Positions 7,495 through 14,186 are shown, counted from the first letter of the stretch. The stretch is DNA of 14,845 nt from Candidatus Woesearchaeota archaeon (GCA_016215305.1 JACRKI010000106.1:1-14845), one strand, 5' to 3'. Notes: generated by a model not told the origin, from the letters alone. Made by a program: numbers and translations.

Positions 7495-7574
7495 CACGAA
7501 CCTAATGCTTTTGATTCGCCTCCCCATACAACACACGCACTGACAGAAGCTTTGGCAAGTCCAATAATTATTAC
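7494..7574 (-). pseudogene. Possible C-terminal coding remnant
   Basis: On the minus strand 26 codons are open between stops and read VIIIGLAKASVSACVVWGGE, then SKALGS and stop. There is no start codon and no complete gene, but the composition looks protein-like (tryptophan, cysteine, balanced codons) and is more GC-rich than the surrounding AT-rich spacer. It could be the tail of a decayed gene, possibly related to the missing partner of the RHH protein or a mobile element. I cannot name the family, and chance is possible. Confidence 0.25.
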
Positions 7575-7633
7575 TTATTTTTGGTTATCTTTCTTCAAAT
7601 ATTTTATTTTAATAGTTTTTTGGATTTTTTAAA

Positions 7634-7659
7634 ATAATAATTACATGAAGATACAGTTT
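7634..7659 (+). repeat. Dispersed intergenic repeat, copy 1
   Basis: A 26-bp element beginning ATAATAATTACATGAAGATA and ending CAGTTT. It matches the copy at 14436-14461 at 24 of 26 positions and the copy at 12111-12136 at 23 of 26. It lies in the gap after the 3' end of the minus-strand TctA-like gene. The bases following it (GTTTGCGTT) recur downstream of copy 2 at 12175-12183. Confidence 0.65.
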
Positions 7660-7706
7660 GCGTTGCCATGCGATTTTATGTATTGTTTATGTGAATTCTT
7701 TTATTC

Positions 7707-8918
7707 TTATCCATTCCAATAATGCACCACAACTGGCAAAAGCAAACAGCCCATTGCCATTGTTCTTGTCACCTTCTTTATTCCAGGAATAATTCCAATT
7801 GCGGTTGTTGTTGCAAGAATAATGATTCCAATCCAACCACTTAAAATAAATGTGAGTAGAATAAGGAAACAAATAATTCCTATGATTGTCTTTTTGTAGT
7901 TTATTTTTGTAATATACTTTCCAAATCTTTTTGCAATGAACAAGGTGATGGGAATTGCAGTGCATGCGACAATGACAGAGATAAGCGCGCAAATCATAAT
8001 TTGTGCTCCTGTCGGTTCAATCAGAATCTGTTGTATCCCCACAACTGCACCATTTCTCGCTTTTTGTATTGCATATAGTGTTCCTAAACTGACGACAAAT
8101 CCTGCGCCATTCACCGCGCCTTGCAAAAGCATATAGCCCTGATCTCCATTGTTTCTGGTCAGCTGCATCCCAAAAATACTTGCAATTCCTGCGCTTATGC
8201 CTGGAAATAACGCAACGATAAGCGCCGCGAACTGGCTTGCGATTAATGATTTCATGAATGGTTTCTTTTCTATTCCTATCAATTCTGTTTGAAATTGTTG
8301 TGGAATGCTATTGCTTTCTTTCAAACTTAAGAGGAGCGTGCTTGTTCCAAAAAGTCCGCTGAGAAGCGGGAATAATGGTTCTCTTAGATTTGGCATCGCA
8401 AAGACAATGATGCCAGTAATTCCTGCAAGCAGAAAAACTATTGCCGCCCAGATTCGTTTTGTGTTTTGCTGAATCATTGCAAGAATAATTATTATCAAAA
8501 AAAAAATCATGTATTTTTGGATGTATGGTATAATCATTGGCAAGAACTCTATTATAGGATAGAGTGTTAATGCTGCAAGCAGGATTCCAGAAAAGCAGCC
8601 AATCATTGCGAGCTTAATTGCCATGATCCCATTTCCTGCCATGAGATATCTATGTCCCGGAAGCACACTTAACGCTGTGCTTTCTTCCGGCGCTCCGAGA
8701 AATGTCGCGGGAATAAAATCAAGGAAAATGTGCGTGATGCTGACTGCAATGATGAACGCGCATAGACTAATTGGATCTGCGTATTTGTTTAGGATTGCTA
8801 TTTGGCTTATGAGAAATGCGACGACAAGATTGATGTGAATGCCAGGACAGATTCCTGTCAGTGTGCCTGTCAAAATTCCTGCTGCTGTTGCAATTATTAT
8901 TTCAACGAAGAGTTGCAT
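7707..8918 (-). CDS. TctA/DUF112-family integral membrane protein
   Basis: A roughly 403-residue multi-pass membrane protein of the TctA (tripartite tricarboxylate transporter large subunit)/DUF112 family, archaeal branch. From the ATG the protein begins MQLFVEIIIATAAGILTG, with ICPGIHINLV at about residues 22-31, the repeat-one GIxPGxH loop. FLGAPEESTALSVLPGHRYL at about 73-92 is the most diagnostic family motif. LFPGISAGIASIFGMQ near the middle is the second inverted-repeat counterpart. About ten hydrophobic segments are visible. In bacteria TctA works with TctB and a periplasmic TctC; neither is nearby, and archaeal members generally stand alone, so substrate is unknown. ATG 8918 is preferred to an upstream in-frame TTG (8960) because a TATA-like box sits 26 bases before it. 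It lies downstream of pyrF on the same strand. Confidence 0.88.
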   Translation of the reverse strand: MQLFVEIIIATAAGILTGTLTGICPGIHINLVVAFLISQIAILNKYADPISLCAFIIAVSITHIFLDFIPATFLGAPEESTALSVLPGHRYLMAGNGIMAIKLAMIGCFSGILLAALTLYPIIEFLPMIIPYIQKYMIFFLIIIILAMIQQNTKRIWAAIVFLLAGITGIIVFAMPNLREPLFPLLSGLFGTSTLLLSLKESNSIPQQFQTELIGIEKKPFMKSLIASQFAALIVALFPGISAGIASIFGMQLTRNNGDQGYMLLQGAVNGAGFVVSLGTLYAIQKARNGAVVGIQQILIEPTGAQIMICALISVIVACTAIPITLFIAKRFGKYITKINYKKTIIGIICFLILLTFILSGWIGIIILATTTAIGIIPGIKKVTRTMAMGCLLLPVVVHYWNG

Positions 8919-8938
8919 TCCTTTTTTTAGAATTCTTT

Positions 8939-8948
8939 TTAATAAAAG
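8939..8948 (-). promoter_or_regulatory. TATA-like box for the TctA-family gene
   Basis: On the minus strand CTTTTATTAA is centred near 8943, 25-26 bases before the ATG at 8918, the spacing of a leaderless archaeal promoter. The gene may also receive read-through from pyrF, because no T-tract separates them. Confidence 0.45.
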
Positions 8949-8975
8949 TGTATTTGGCAAAAATCCGGAAAGTTT

Positions 8976-9074
8976 TCAGAATTTTTGGAAGATTTTCAGG
9001 AATTGGATTGGTTTTTGGAAGATTTGCGGAAGTTTATTCTTTCTTTCTTCTTTTATCGGGTCAATTCCTCCCAT
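8976..9074 (-). CDS. Possible 32-residue small protein
   Basis: In the 182-base spacer between pyrF and the TctA-family gene, an ATG opens a 32-codon frame. It reads MGGIDPIKEERKNKLPQIFQ followed by KPIQFLKIFQKF. The second half is basic and amphipathic, with two related IFQK units that reflect a DNA repeat. There is no convincing Shine-Dalgarno. It could be a small peptide co-transcribed with pyrF, or a chance frame across a repeat. I do not recognise it. Confidence 0.25.
   Translation of the reverse strand: MGGIDPIKEERKNKLPQIFQKPIQFLKIFQKF
8981..9030. repeat. Imperfect tandem repeat in the pyrF-TctA spacer
   Basis: TTTTTGGAAGATTTTCAGGA (from about 8982) recurs as TTTTTGGAAGATTTGCGGAA (from about 9011), roughly 29 bases apart. 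A more degenerate third unit (AAATCCGGAAAGTTTTCAGA) lies just before, from about 8961. This may be local duplication. Confidence 0.5.
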
Positions 9075-9100
9075 GATTTCTTTTGTTTCTTTGTTTTCGA

Positions 9101-9976
9101 TCACAATCCCACAACTCCATTCATCCTCATCAATGCCCGCACTGCTGCACCTGCATAATCAGTCGGATTTCCTTCTTTTTCCCATGCCCAGTTAATATCA
9201 GAAGAGGCATTAATTCTGTGAATTCTCAAATCTGTGCCGCTTCTTTTGAGTGCGGCAATAACATCTTCCAAACTTCCTCCTTGTTTTCCAATGCCTGGAA
9301 TTAAAAGGGGAATTTCTCTTCCAAGATTGACATAAAATCCACTCACTTCTTCCAATTCTTCAGTCCCGCCTGTGCCGCCAAACACTGCGCCTATGCCTTG
9401 TTTGTACCACTGCTTTCCTATAAGCTCTGCAACATGCCTATATGTGCCATTCACATCTTGAATATCTTTTCTTCCTGGATTTGATGTTCGTAAAAGAATA
9501 TAAACTCCTTTTCCTTTATCACACCAATTCACAAAAGGCATGATCGAATCTGTTCCCATATATGGTGCGACGGTGACTGCATCAAAATTCCATTCGTCAG
9601 GGTGGAAGAGTGCTTCTGCATACGCTTCACTTGATGCGCCGATGTCTCCTCGTTTTGCATCTCCAATAATCGGAATTTTCAGCCTTCTGCATTCCACGTT
9701 GATTGCATCCAACGCTTCCAACAACTTGTATCGCTTTCTTCCTTCTTCAAAATATGCGAGATTTGGTTTGACGCTAGCTGGAAAAATTCCTTGTCGTTCA
9801 CATTCCCGTAAAATGTTTATGTAATATTCTTTTACGGCATCTCCTACTTCTCTTTCTTCTATCTTTTCTGTTCGTGTCGCTTGTATTTTTTTTATTTGCG
9901 GATCAATGCCCATGCAGATAATTGATCTTGTTGTTTGTGCTTGTTGTTTCAGTCGTTCGAGATAATTTGTTGTCAT
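9101..9976 (-). CDS. pyrF: Orotidine 5'-phosphate decarboxylase, group 2
   Basis: Last step of UMP synthesis: decarboxylation of OMP to UMP. 291 residues, longer than the ~210-230 of the common archaeal group 1 enzymes and matching bacterial group 2 (mycobacterial-type) OMP decarboxylases. Key parts are CMGIDP (residues 21-26), SVKPNLAYFE (68-77), the catalytic DAKRGDIG (106-113; lysine 108 and aspartates 106 and 111), TVAPYMGTDS (135-144, a group 2 hallmark) and LLIPGIGKQGG (224-234, phosphate-binding region). AAGGTGA lies six bases before the ATG. It begins 14 bases after the pyrE stop, so the two are surely co-transcribed. All catalytic residues are present, so it should be active. Confidence 0.95.
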   Translation of the reverse strand: MTTNYLERLKQQAQTTRSIICMGIDPQIKKIQATRTEKIEEREVGDAVKEYYINILRECERQGIFPASVKPNLAYFEEGRKRYKLLEALDAINVECRRLKIPIIGDAKRGDIGASSEAYAEALFHPDEWNFDAVTVAPYMGTDSIMPFVNWCDKGKGVYILLRTSNPGRKDIQDVNGTYRHVAELIGKQWYKQGIGAVFGGTGGTEELEEVSGFYVNLGREIPLLIPGIGKQGGSLEDVIAALKRSGTDLRIHRINASSDINWAWEKEGNPTDYAGAAVRALMRMNGVVGL

Positions 9977-9990
9977 TGTTTCACCTTGTT

Positions 9991-10644
9991 TTATTCAAAC
10001 CCATATTTTTTTGCCCATCCTTTTGGGTCTGTTTTCCAATCTAAAACAATTCTTTTTTGGTCTTCTGTTATTCTCCCGAGCGCAGTTGCTTCTTCTCCTA
10101 TCGCGCTGAAAACAGTTCCAGTATATAATCTGCAATTTGCGTTTCTAAACGCTTCTTCTGCTTCTGCCATCTCATAACTGGAAATTGCAAGACAGCACTC
10201 GACAATTCCTCCTGCATCTCTTACGGGGTGAATTGCTCTGACACTGCTCCCGCCAGTACTGATATGATCTTCGATAATTAAAACTCTTTGACCCCTTTCA
10301 AATCTTCCCTCTATTTGATTTTCTCTTCCATGCTCTTTTGGTTTTGCTCTCACGTAAATCAATGGTTTTTCGAGTCTATCTGCAATAATACTCGCCCACG
10401 GAATTCCTGCAGTTGCAACTCCTGCAATGATATCAAAATCTTGTACTTTTTGTGCGATAATGTGGAGCATTGCATCAACTATCTTATCTCGCGCATCTGG
10501 ATAAGAAAGAAGCGCTCTGTTATCACAGTAAATTGGACTTTTCATTCCAGAAGCATAGGTAAATGGTTTTATTGGATTGATAATGACTGCGTGTTTTTCA
10601 AGGAGGATTCGCGCGATTTCTTGTTGTCTGATCTGTTCTATCAT
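9991..10644 (-). CDS. pyrE: Orotate phosphoribosyltransferase
   Basis: Fifth step of UMP synthesis: orotate plus PRPP gives OMP. 217 residues, a normal length. The N-terminal part has KPFTYASGMKSPIYCDNR (residues 26-43), the orotate-side motif. The flexible catalytic loop is RAKPKEHGRENQIEG (99-113), and the PRPP-binding motif VLIIEDHISTGGS is at 121-133 with the acidic pair E125-D126. The protein acts as a dimer in which the loop of one subunit covers the other's active site (family knowledge). It lies 22 bases after pyrC and 14 before pyrF on the same strand, forming a pyrC-pyrE-pyrF operon. The Shine-Dalgarno is weak (GAGTGA region), so coupling to pyrC is possible. Confidence 0.95.
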   Translation of the reverse strand: MIEQIRQQEIARILLEKHAVIINPIKPFTYASGMKSPIYCDNRALLSYPDARDKIVDAMLHIIAQKVQDFDIIAGVATAGIPWASIIADRLEKPLIYVRAKPKEHGRENQIEGRFERGQRVLIIEDHISTGGSSVRAIHPVRDAGGIVECCLAISSYEMAEAEEAFRNANCRLYTGTVFSAIGEEATALGRITEDQKRIVLDWKTDPKGWAKKYGFE

Positions 10645-10666
10645 CTTTATTCACTCTTATACATTC

Positions 10667-12025
10667 TTATCCCCTTCTATACATCTGCCCTTTCACAATT
10701 GTTGCGTACACACTTCCAGGAAATGTAATTCCTTCAAATGGAGACCATCCTGCTTTTGTTCGCAGCATCTCTCTTGTTATTGTCATTGGTGTGGTTGGAT
10801 CAATCACTGTCAGCGATCCATAATATCCTTTTTCTATTTTTCCAAATTTTCCAGGACCGTTGTGAAATTGATTGACAAAATTTCCTGGATTTTCTGCTGC
10901 AACTCTTGCAATATCCTGCGGTGTAAATCGTTGCGCTTGCATGAGCCATGTGGTAAATGGTCCATACGTATCTAATTGCGGTGTTCCAGACGTACTATCT
11001 AAACACGCTCGTCTTCTGCATTCTTCAAGGTTTGTTATTCTCAGATGAGTATAAAATTGTTCTCGTGTCATGTCACTTTCTTTTTCTGGTTCAAACTGTT
11101 TTAATTTTTCATCTATTGTATGCGGTGCGTGATCTGTTGCAAGATACTGAATAAATCCTGATCGCAATCCTTCAAGCAGTTGCACTCTATGTTCCCTTCC
11201 TTGAATTGTAGGATTCATTTGGACAAACGGCCATCGTTCAGGTGTTTCTGCAAGCATATCTGCATCAAAAAATAAGTTGAGTGGAGAAACTTCCAGCGTT
11301 GTATTGTATCCTCTTGCACGATGCGCTTTAATCATTTCAATACTCTTTCCGCCAGTTGACCAATGACACAATTTTGCTTCTAAATCATAATCTTCAATAA
11401 TTTGTAAGACGTATGCTAATGCAGTTTCCACACACGCTACAGGACGTCTTTCTTGATGTGTTCTATTTATATTGTTTGCTTGCAAAACATCATAATCCTC
11501 GACGTGAAAGCTGACACTTTTTCCTTTGTAGTGCTGGAGTGCGCTTCGTACTTCTGCTTCATTTTTGAAAAATAAATCTCCGACAGATGGTCCAGTAAAA
11601 ACTTTGTAGGGAACATTTACATCTAGTGGTCTTGTTTGTTTTCCAACACCTACATAATGAAAAATCAGTGTTGGAAATTGTCTGCATCTTTCCTTGTGCC
11701 AATCCAATTGCGCTTGTGTTGTCAGTGGAGAAGGAGTATTAGGCATGCAACTGACATGAATTACTCCGCCATTCAGCGCCGCTTGGTTTACTGTTGCATA
11801 CTCTTCTTTGTACATTTGTCTTTCTGTTTCATCTTCTCGCGCGTGAATATGGATATCTCCAAATCCCGCAAAAATTAATTTATCTTTCGGAAAAATAAAT
11901 GTGGGATTTCCAATGTAGTTTTGTTTTTTGAGAATAATTCCTGTTTTCCTGTCGATTTCAATTTGTCCAAAAAATTCTTCATCACTGTTGATGAATCTTC
12001 CTTCGATAATGATGTTGTTTGTCAT
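10667..12025 (-). CDS. pyrC: Dihydroorotase
   Basis: Third step of UMP synthesis: reversible cyclisation of carbamoyl aspartate to dihydroorotate. 452 residues, in the range of the larger class I-type dihydroorotases. The amidohydrolase metal centre is complete: DIHIHARED with H59 and H61, a probable carboxylated lysine K141 in YKVFTG, FHVED with H174, LCHWST with H221, and LATDHAPHT with D298. The substrate-side MPNT (94-97) is present. The C-terminal sequence (NPGNFVNQF, a glycine-rich GYYGSLTVIDP and SPFEGITFPGSV) is typical of the family. Other cyclic amidohydrolases such as allantoinase are close relatives, but the neighbouring pyrE, pyrF and pyrD settle the assignment. It begins an evident operon on the minus strand. 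Confidence 0.94.
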   Translation of the reverse strand: MTNNIIIEGRFINSDEEFFGQIEIDRKTGIILKKQNYIGNPTFIFPKDKLIFAGFGDIHIHAREDETERQMYKEEYATVNQAALNGGVIHVSCMPNTPSPLTTQAQLDWHKERCRQFPTLIFHYVGVGKQTRPLDVNVPYKVFTGPSVGDLFFKNEAEVRSALQHYKGKSVSFHVEDYDVLQANNINRTHQERRPVACVETALAYVLQIIEDYDLEAKLCHWSTGGKSIEMIKAHRARGYNTTLEVSPLNLFFDADMLAETPERWPFVQMNPTIQGREHRVQLLEGLRSGFIQYLATDHAPHTIDEKLKQFEPEKESDMTREQFYTHLRITNLEECRRRACLDSTSGTPQLDTYGPFTTWLMQAQRFTPQDIARVAAENPGNFVNQFHNGPGKFGKIEKGYYGSLTVIDPTTPMTITREMLRTKAGWSPFEGITFPGSVYATIVKGQMYRRG

Positions 12026-12040
12026 TATTTCCGCTTCTCT

Positions 12041-12056
12041 TTATTTTTACTAAAAG
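12041..12056 (-). promoter_or_regulatory. Weak TATA-like region before pyrC
   Basis: On the minus strand TTTTAGTAAAAATAA lies about 20-30 bases before the pyrC ATG, a plausible leaderless promoter position. The element is AT-rich rather than a clear TATA box. Alternatively pyrC is read from pyrD, since no T-tract terminates pyrD. Confidence 0.3.
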
Positions 12057-12110
12057 ACTTTTTTTCACGCACTAAGAAAAGCAAACTTGACCATGATAAC
12101 TTTATTTTCT

Positions 12111-12153
12111 ATAATAATTACATAAAGATACTTTTTTCTTTTCTTGGTTCGTG
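12111..12153 (+). repeat. Dispersed intergenic repeat, copy 2 (long form)
   Basis: Core ATAATAATTACATAAAGATA (12111-12130) plus a 17-bp tail ending GGTTCGTG (12137-12153). Over 43 bp it matches copy 3 (14436-14478) at about 35 positions. It sits midway in the 212-base spacer between pyrD and pyrC. Apart from this element I see no gene in that spacer. Confidence 0.65.
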
Positions 12154-12237
12154 TATTTGTAATTTGGGGTAACTGTTTGCGTTACTTGTCGTGTATTTTT
12201 TTGCTTGTTAGTGTTTTGAGTTTTTACTGTATGTTTT

Positions 12238-13173
12238 TTACAACGTCTTTAACTTTCCTTTTACATCACTGATATCATCATATCCCTTCTGAAACATATA
12301 TGCTTTGAGTTCAGTTTCCAACCGCGCAAAGCATTTCACGCCTTCTTTTTGGAATGTGGTTCCAACCTGCACTGCATCCGCGCCGCAAAGGAGGAATTCA
12401 AACGCATCAACACCTGTATCCACGCCGCCAACACCGATCACTTGAATTTCTTTTCTCAAAAGTTCTCTAAACTTTCTGACATTTGCAAGCGCTATTGGTT
12501 TTATGTATGCGCCGCCAAGTCCTCCAAATCCACCCTTTGGTTTGATCACTACTACTTCTTTTTCTGGATCAATAAATAATGCGTTTCCCACAGAATTAAT
12601 GCACGTCACAAACGCAATGTTGTGTTTATTAATGATACTTGCTGCTTCTTCAAAGTGAACAAAGTCAAAATATGGAGGAAGCTTTAATCCTAAAGGTTTT
12701 TTTGCGACTTTTTCTATTTCTCGCAACACCTCTCGTGTCTGATCAAAATCATAGCAGATCTGCGGCTTTCCAATCACATTTGGACAAGAAAGATTAAGTT
12801 CAAGCGCATCAATGTCTTTTATTTCAGAGAGATATTTGAGCATTTCCATATTTTCTGCGAGTTTTAATCCAGAGACACTGACAAAATATGGTTTTGTTGT
12901 TTGGACTTTGAGAAGCGGTGCAAATTCTGCATACTTTTTGTAGCCGAGATTCGGAAGTCCCATACTGTTTATCGAACCAAATTCAAGATTGCAATATCTT
13001 GGCTCTGGATTTCCTTCTCTCGGTTCAAAAGTGCTTGATTTGCTCATGACCACTGCGCTATTTGATGCGGCTAATGCCAATAATTCTTCCAATGTCATGC
13101 ATTTTGGACCAGAAGCGTTAAAGAAATACGATTCCAATGGAATTCCTGCAATGCTTGTTTTCAGGTTTACCAT
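12238..13173 (-). CDS. pyrD: Dihydroorotate dehydrogenase, class 1A
   Basis: Fourth step of UMP synthesis: FMN-dependent oxidation of dihydroorotate to orotate. From ATG 13173 the protein is 311 residues, the size of homodimeric class 1A (fumarate-type) enzymes. The catalytic cysteine is C130 in LNLSCPNVIGKPQ, the Cys of class 1 (class 2 uses Ser). Also present are NASG (19-22), VVMSKSS with K45, NSMGLPN (69-75), LGLKLPPYFD with K164, CINSVGN, KPKGGFGGLGGAYIKP, and IGVGGVDTG for FMN phosphate. The CPNVxGKPQ stretch and lack of a neighbouring pyrK argue for 1A over 1B. A frame extension to 13377 overlaps proC and is noncoding: a TATA-like box sits about 28 bases before ATG 13173 and a T-rich terminator lies further upstream. 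Confidence 0.94.
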   Translation of the reverse strand: MVNLKTSIAGIPLESYFFNASGPKCMTLEELLALAASNSAVVMSKSSTFEPREGNPEPRYCNLEFGSINSMGLPNLGYKKYAEFAPLLKVQTTKPYFVSVSGLKLAENMEMLKYLSEIKDIDALELNLSCPNVIGKPQICYDFDQTREVLREIEKVAKKPLGLKLPPYFDFVHFEEAASIINKHNIAFVTCINSVGNALFIDPEKEVVVIKPKGGFGGLGGAYIKPIALANVRKFRELLRKEIQVIGVGGVDTGVDAFEFLLCGADAVQVGTTFQKEGVKCFARLETELKAYMFQKGYDDISDVKGKLKTL

Positions 13174-13196
13174 TAAAATAAAAGAGATATATTTGC

Positions 13197-13205
13197 GTTT
13201 TAAAT
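13197..13205 (-). promoter_or_regulatory. TATA box for pyrD
   Basis: On the minus strand ATTTAAAAC is centred about 28 bases before the pyrD ATG, directly after the proC terminator. A second AT-rich box, AAATATAT, lies closer (about 13185-13192) but at a less suitable distance. The short spacing implies a leaderless pyrD transcript. Confidence 0.6.
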
Positions 13206-13221
13206 GGGTTGTGGTTTTGTA

Positions 13222-13251
13222 GGAAAAAACAAAAAATAAAAAGAAAAAAAA
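13222..13251 (-). terminator. T-rich terminator after proC
   Basis: Read on the minus strand, the 30 bases after the proC stop are almost all T, in several runs of five to eight (for example TTTTTTTTCTTTTTATTTTT). This is the strongest archaeal-type terminator in the window. It separates proC from pyrD transcriptionally. Confidence 0.75.
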
Positions 13252-13252
13252 T

Positions 13253-14077
13253 TTATTTTCCTCCACATGCCACAACTGTCTTTTGGACACACTCTCGCAG
13301 AAGCTCGTAGAATCCAGTTTCTTCCAGCATTGTTCCAAGACCTCGCGTAAAGCTTCCAGAACCACCAACTTCTGCATAAATGTCTGTTCCAGAAATTCCT
13401 TTTCTTAGCTGATGCGCAAGTGCTTCGTGCATTGCTGCATAAAACAGACATGCTTGTTGTCTCGGCATTCCTTCTTGCACTAATTCCTCTATCTTAACAT
13501 CTGTCTCCTTTGCCGTGAGCCCTGTATCACACGCAATAAATGTTCGATGCGCAAGAAGTTTTTCTTCTAATTCTATCGCATCTGATCCAAAAATGTAGTG
13601 CACCATTGCTCTGTCTTCTGCTGTTGTGTTTTCTCCTAACGTGTATGCGGCAAGCTCGTCTTTGACATACAAACCAGTCATCACTCGTGCAGTTCTTGTT
13701 TCTGTGCCAAGTATTTGGTATAATTTTTCCAAACTTGTCGCAGCAGCAAGACAGATCACCAATTTTTCTTTGGTGTATGCTGCGATTTCTGGTCCGACTT
13801 CATTTATTGTTATTTTTGGTTTTGTCGCAACAACAATCACATCCGCTCGCTGTACTGCATAGCAATTGTTTGTTCTTGTCTCAATTCCTCTATATTTTTG
13901 TGCAAGCTGCTTCAATGCTTCTTCAGAATGTCTTGTTGCAATTATTCTTCTGTGTCCTTTTTCATAGAGCGCTTCAACAACCTGCTCTCCAATACTTCCT
14001 GCACCGATTACTGCAATCCACTCATTTGCAAGGAATAGCATCAGCGGTATTTCCGCAAGCAATACTTCCTCCTTCAT
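13253..14077 (-). CDS. Pyrroline-5-carboxylate reductase family protein (ProC-like)
   Basis: Probable NAD(P)H-dependent reductase of the P5CR family (last step of proline synthesis), 274 residues. The Rossmann motif is IAVIGAGSIGEQV (residues 21-33). ADVIVVATKP (78-87) matches the ADVIILAVKP motif, and a central RVMTGLYV replaces the usual RVMPNTP. The C-terminal dimerisation domain is recognisable (EELVQEGMPRQQACLFYAAM, GSFTRGLGTMLEETGFYELL), but the normal SGSGPAY motif is replaced by ACDTGLTAKE. It is therefore divergent, and another imine or ketimine substrate is possible. The start is uncertain: ATG 14077 is weakly supported, whereas TTG 14062 has GGAGG five bases upstream, and ATG 14041 directly precedes the domain. 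The 5' end overlaps a small ORF (14022-14111). Confidence 0.78.
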   Translation of the reverse strand: MKEEVLLAEIPLMLFLANEWIAVIGAGSIGEQVVEALYEKGHRRIIATRHSEEALKQLAQKYRGIETRTNNCYAVQRADVIVVATKPKITINEVGPEIAAYTKEKLVICLAAATSLEKLYQILGTETRTARVMTGLYVKDELAAYTLGENTTAEDRAMVHYIFGSDAIELEEKLLAHRTFIACDTGLTAKETDVKIEELVQEGMPRQQACLFYAAMHEALAHQLRKGISGTDIYAEVGGSGSFTRGLGTMLEETGFYELLRECVQKTVVACGGK

Positions 14078-14111
14078 TCATTATTTTTTCCAGTTCTTTT
14101 TCTTGTTTCAT
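14022..14111 (-). CDS. Possible 29-residue ORF overlapping the proC start
   Basis: An ATG with an excellent Shine-Dalgarno (GGAGGT, seven bases upstream) opens 29 codons reading MKQEKELEKIMNEGGSIACG, then NTADAIPCK. It is out of frame with proC and stops at 14022, inside the proC N-terminal codons. The ribosome entry signal is better than any proC start, so this could be a leader peptide coupling translation to proC. Alternatively it is the true N-terminus of proC joined by a frameshift or sequencing error, since its first 12 codons would suit such an extension. Confidence 0.4.
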   Translation of the reverse strand: MKQEKELEKIMNEGGSIACGNTADAIPCK

Positions 14112-14127
14112 TTTTGTTACCTCCAGT

Positions 14128-14157
14128 CATACATTTTTCTGACGGTTTGTCAGTATG
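14128..14157 (-). promoter_or_regulatory. Short hairpin in the leader of the 14111 ORF
   Basis: CTGAC (14139-14143) and GTCAG (14149-14153) form a 5-bp stem with a five-base loop. CATA (14128-14131) and TATG (14154-14157) can add outer pairs around a bulge. It lies at the expected transcript start below a TATA-like ATATATTTTT (14160-14169) and upstream of the Shine-Dalgarno, so it could be an operator or an RNA leader structure. Confidence 0.35.
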
Positions 14158-14186
14158 AAAAAATATATCTGAGAAAATAATGGCAC

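Noticed and set aside
7467..7706. Possible tRNA or structured RNA gene in the gap
   Set aside because: No T-loop consensus, no acceptor stem and no box C/D pattern found by eye on either strand.
8839..9195. 118-codon plus-strand frame across the pyrF-TctA spacer
   Set aside because: Overlaps the ends of both minus-strand genes, has no family features, and its middle is repeat sequence.
13174..13377. Upstream extension of pyrD by 68 codons
   Set aside because: It overlaps the 3' end of proC and a T-rich terminator, contains a poly-Phe translation of that tract, and a TATA box plus ATG at 13173 give the normal 311-residue length.
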